50,148 bases of DNA, taken from contig SKIA01000076.1 in NCBI GenBank assembly GCA_007116645.1, positions 1-50,148 of the forward strand. The letters are read 5' to 3'. A model generated the notes under the pieces. It saw only the letters and a program-made list of their open reading frames with translations. It was not told where the DNA came from and did not search any database. Position 1 is the first letter of the stretch. Every line of letters starts with the position of its first letter. The position numbers and the translations under genes were made by a program. Positions 49,206 to 50,148 of this stretch are shown here, piece by piece. This DNA comes from Candidatus Woesearchaeota archaeon (GTDB lineage Archaea > Nanobdellota > Nanobdellia > Woesearchaeales > SKIA01).

Positions 49206-50148
49206 ATGGAAGACAAGTACAAAAACGCACTAAACCACATAGAAACATACTGGGAATCAGTTACGTACCACATTACAGAAACCAACGGAATACAAATTGG
49301 ACTGCCACACCCATTTGTTGCGCCATGCCACACGCCAGTCTTTGAAGGACAACAATTCTACTGGGACAGCTACTTTACTATCATAGGGCTTGTCGTGACA
49401 AAAAGAGCAACCCTTGCGAAAGGAATGATTGACAACTTCGTCCACTTATTCACACAATATGGCATCATGCCCATGAGAAACAGACTTTACAACCTCGGAG
49501 GATCGCAACCACCATTTCTCACACAAATGATCAAAGAAGTCGCACCACACGTCTTAGATGATGAATGGGAAGCATACGCATACGAGATCGCAGCACAAGA
49601 ACTTGCGACCTACTGGAAGAGCGAAGCAATACCTGAACACCACCTCGCATACAACGGACTCTCGCGCTACTGTGACCACTACGTCACACACGCAACAGCA
49701 GAACACGAGAGCGGACAAGATATGACAAGCAGATTCTCTGATAACTGCCTGCACTACCTGCCCGTGGATCTTAACAGCTTTTTGTACCGATACGAAAAAG
49801 ACCTCGAAGAATACTACGCAAGGACAGGAAACAAAACAAAGGCCAGCGAGTATCGTGAAATGGCAGAGCAGCGACGGCAAGCAATGCAATGCATGTGGAA
49901 CGAAGAAGAAGGATTCTTCTTTGACTACGACTACATCCACCAAGCACAAAGCACATTCTTCACGCTCGCAGGATACGCACCGCTGTGGAGCGGGCTTGCA
50001 ACACAAGAACAAGCACAACGAGCAGCACAACACCTCTACCAATTCGAGCACTCAGGAGGACTTGCAATGACACAAGATAGCGGCCTCTCAAGCGAGTTTC
50101 GCCAATGGGACTACCCCAATGGCTGGCCAAACTTTCACTGGCTGGTAA
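49206..50148 (+). CDS. Trehalase-like glycoside hydrolase (GH37), 3'-partial
   Basis: The 5' end is complete and the frame remains open to the edge; the last bases of the window look like a stop (taa) only in another frame. About 314 residues are visible. GH37 features in order: FYWDSYFTIIGL (about 58-69), NLGGSQPPFLTQM (about 97-109, the PP motif), HESGQDMTSRF (about 166-176), which holds the catalytic-acid aspartate by analogy with bacterial trehalases, and FRQWDYPNGWPNFHWLV at the right edge (the trehalase QWDxPNGW signature). It would hydrolyse trehalose to two glucose units; the second catalytic residue is beyond the window. No signal peptide, so intracellular. Leaderless start from the shared TATA element. 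Confidence 0.9.
   Translation, partial: MEDKYKNALNHIETYWESVTYHITETNGIQIGLPHPFVAPCHTPVFEGQQFYWDSYFTIIGLVVTKRATLAKGMIDNFVHLFTQYGIMPMRNRLYNLGGSQPPFLTQMIKEVAPHVLDDEWEAYAYEIAAQELATYWKSEAIPEHHLAYNGLSRYCDHYVTHATAEHESGQDMTSRFSDNCLHYLPVDLNSFLYRYEKDLEEYYARTGNKTKASEYREMAEQRRQAMQCMWNEEEGFFFDYDYIHQAQSTFFTLAGYAPLWSGLATQEQAQRAAQHLYQFEHSGGLAMTQDSGLSSEFRQWDYPNGWPNFHWLV

Noticed and set aside
1..50148. tRNA, rRNA, insertion sequence or prophage
   Set aside because: I looked for T-loop-type motifs, transposase signatures and integrase motifs in intergenic gaps and proteins and found none; most gaps are too short for a tRNA.

Overview
This is archaeal chromosomal DNA. It encodes ribosomal proteins S24e and S27ae, RNA polymerase subunit Rpb7, an Spt4-like protein, transcription factor S, a class I (archaeal) CCA-adding enzyme, an archaeal type IV pilin, an archaeal/eukaryotic-type signal peptidase and a eukaryote-type (GT3) glycogen synthase. 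Many genes have an AT-rich TATA element about 25 nt upstream of the start codon, the layout of leaderless archaeal transcripts. Gene density is very high, with many ATGA overlaps and convergent overlaps. A small-genome DPANN-like lineage such as Woesearchaeota/Pacearchaeota is my best guess, but that is inference. No tRNA, rRNA, CRISPR array, transposase or integrase was recognised, and no stretch over about 300 bases lacks a gene.

Layout. 0-7.2 kb: the end of an unrecognised gene with T-rich third positions, a 1,600-residue secreted cysteine-rich repeat protein, signal peptidase and TFS. 7.2-14 kb: cytidylate kinase, an HTH-nucleotidyltransferase/HEPN pair, a metallophosphoesterase, several unknown proteins, a C39-like protein lacking its catalytic residues coupled to a LOG-like protein, and a RelE-type toxin-antitoxin pair. 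14-17.9 kb: a VWA/MoxR-type ATPase pair, a lipoprotein and a DUF368 (PopT-type) polyprenyl-phosphate transporter. 17.9-21.2 kb: information-processing block (CCA enzyme, PIN nuclease, Rpb7, CBS protein, cysteine-free Spt4, S24e, S27ae). 21.3-34 kb: an envelope block of six large exported, membrane-anchored proteins, including a three-gene overlapping unit of HTH regulator plus two exported proteins with cytoplasmic tails. 33.9-42 kb: glycogen metabolism (debranching enzyme, GT3 synthase, GH57 amylase, GT4 transferase, two small proteins of a shared DUF5752-like domain). 42.1-48.8 kb: an ArsR-like regulator, zinc-ribbon protein, pilin, stand-alone NFACT-R, YhbY-like protein and three large lineage-type unknowns. 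49.2 kb to the end: a GH37 trehalase-like gene cut by the window edge.

How it fits together. The glycogen operon (GT4, GH57, two DUF5752-like proteins, GT3, small membrane protein) together with the debranching enzyme and trehalase points to an alpha-glucan storage economy. The envelope block, pilin, signal peptidase and DUF368 carrier recycler describe a glycoprotein-coated cell surface. The most unusual items are the Spt4 without zinc ligands, the HTH/two-membrane-protein unit, the TIM-barrel protein with a roughly 300-residue insertion, the H1-like lysine/alanine tail on a glycogen-operon protein, and a base-skew switch inside the cysteine-rich gene near 2.2 kb.
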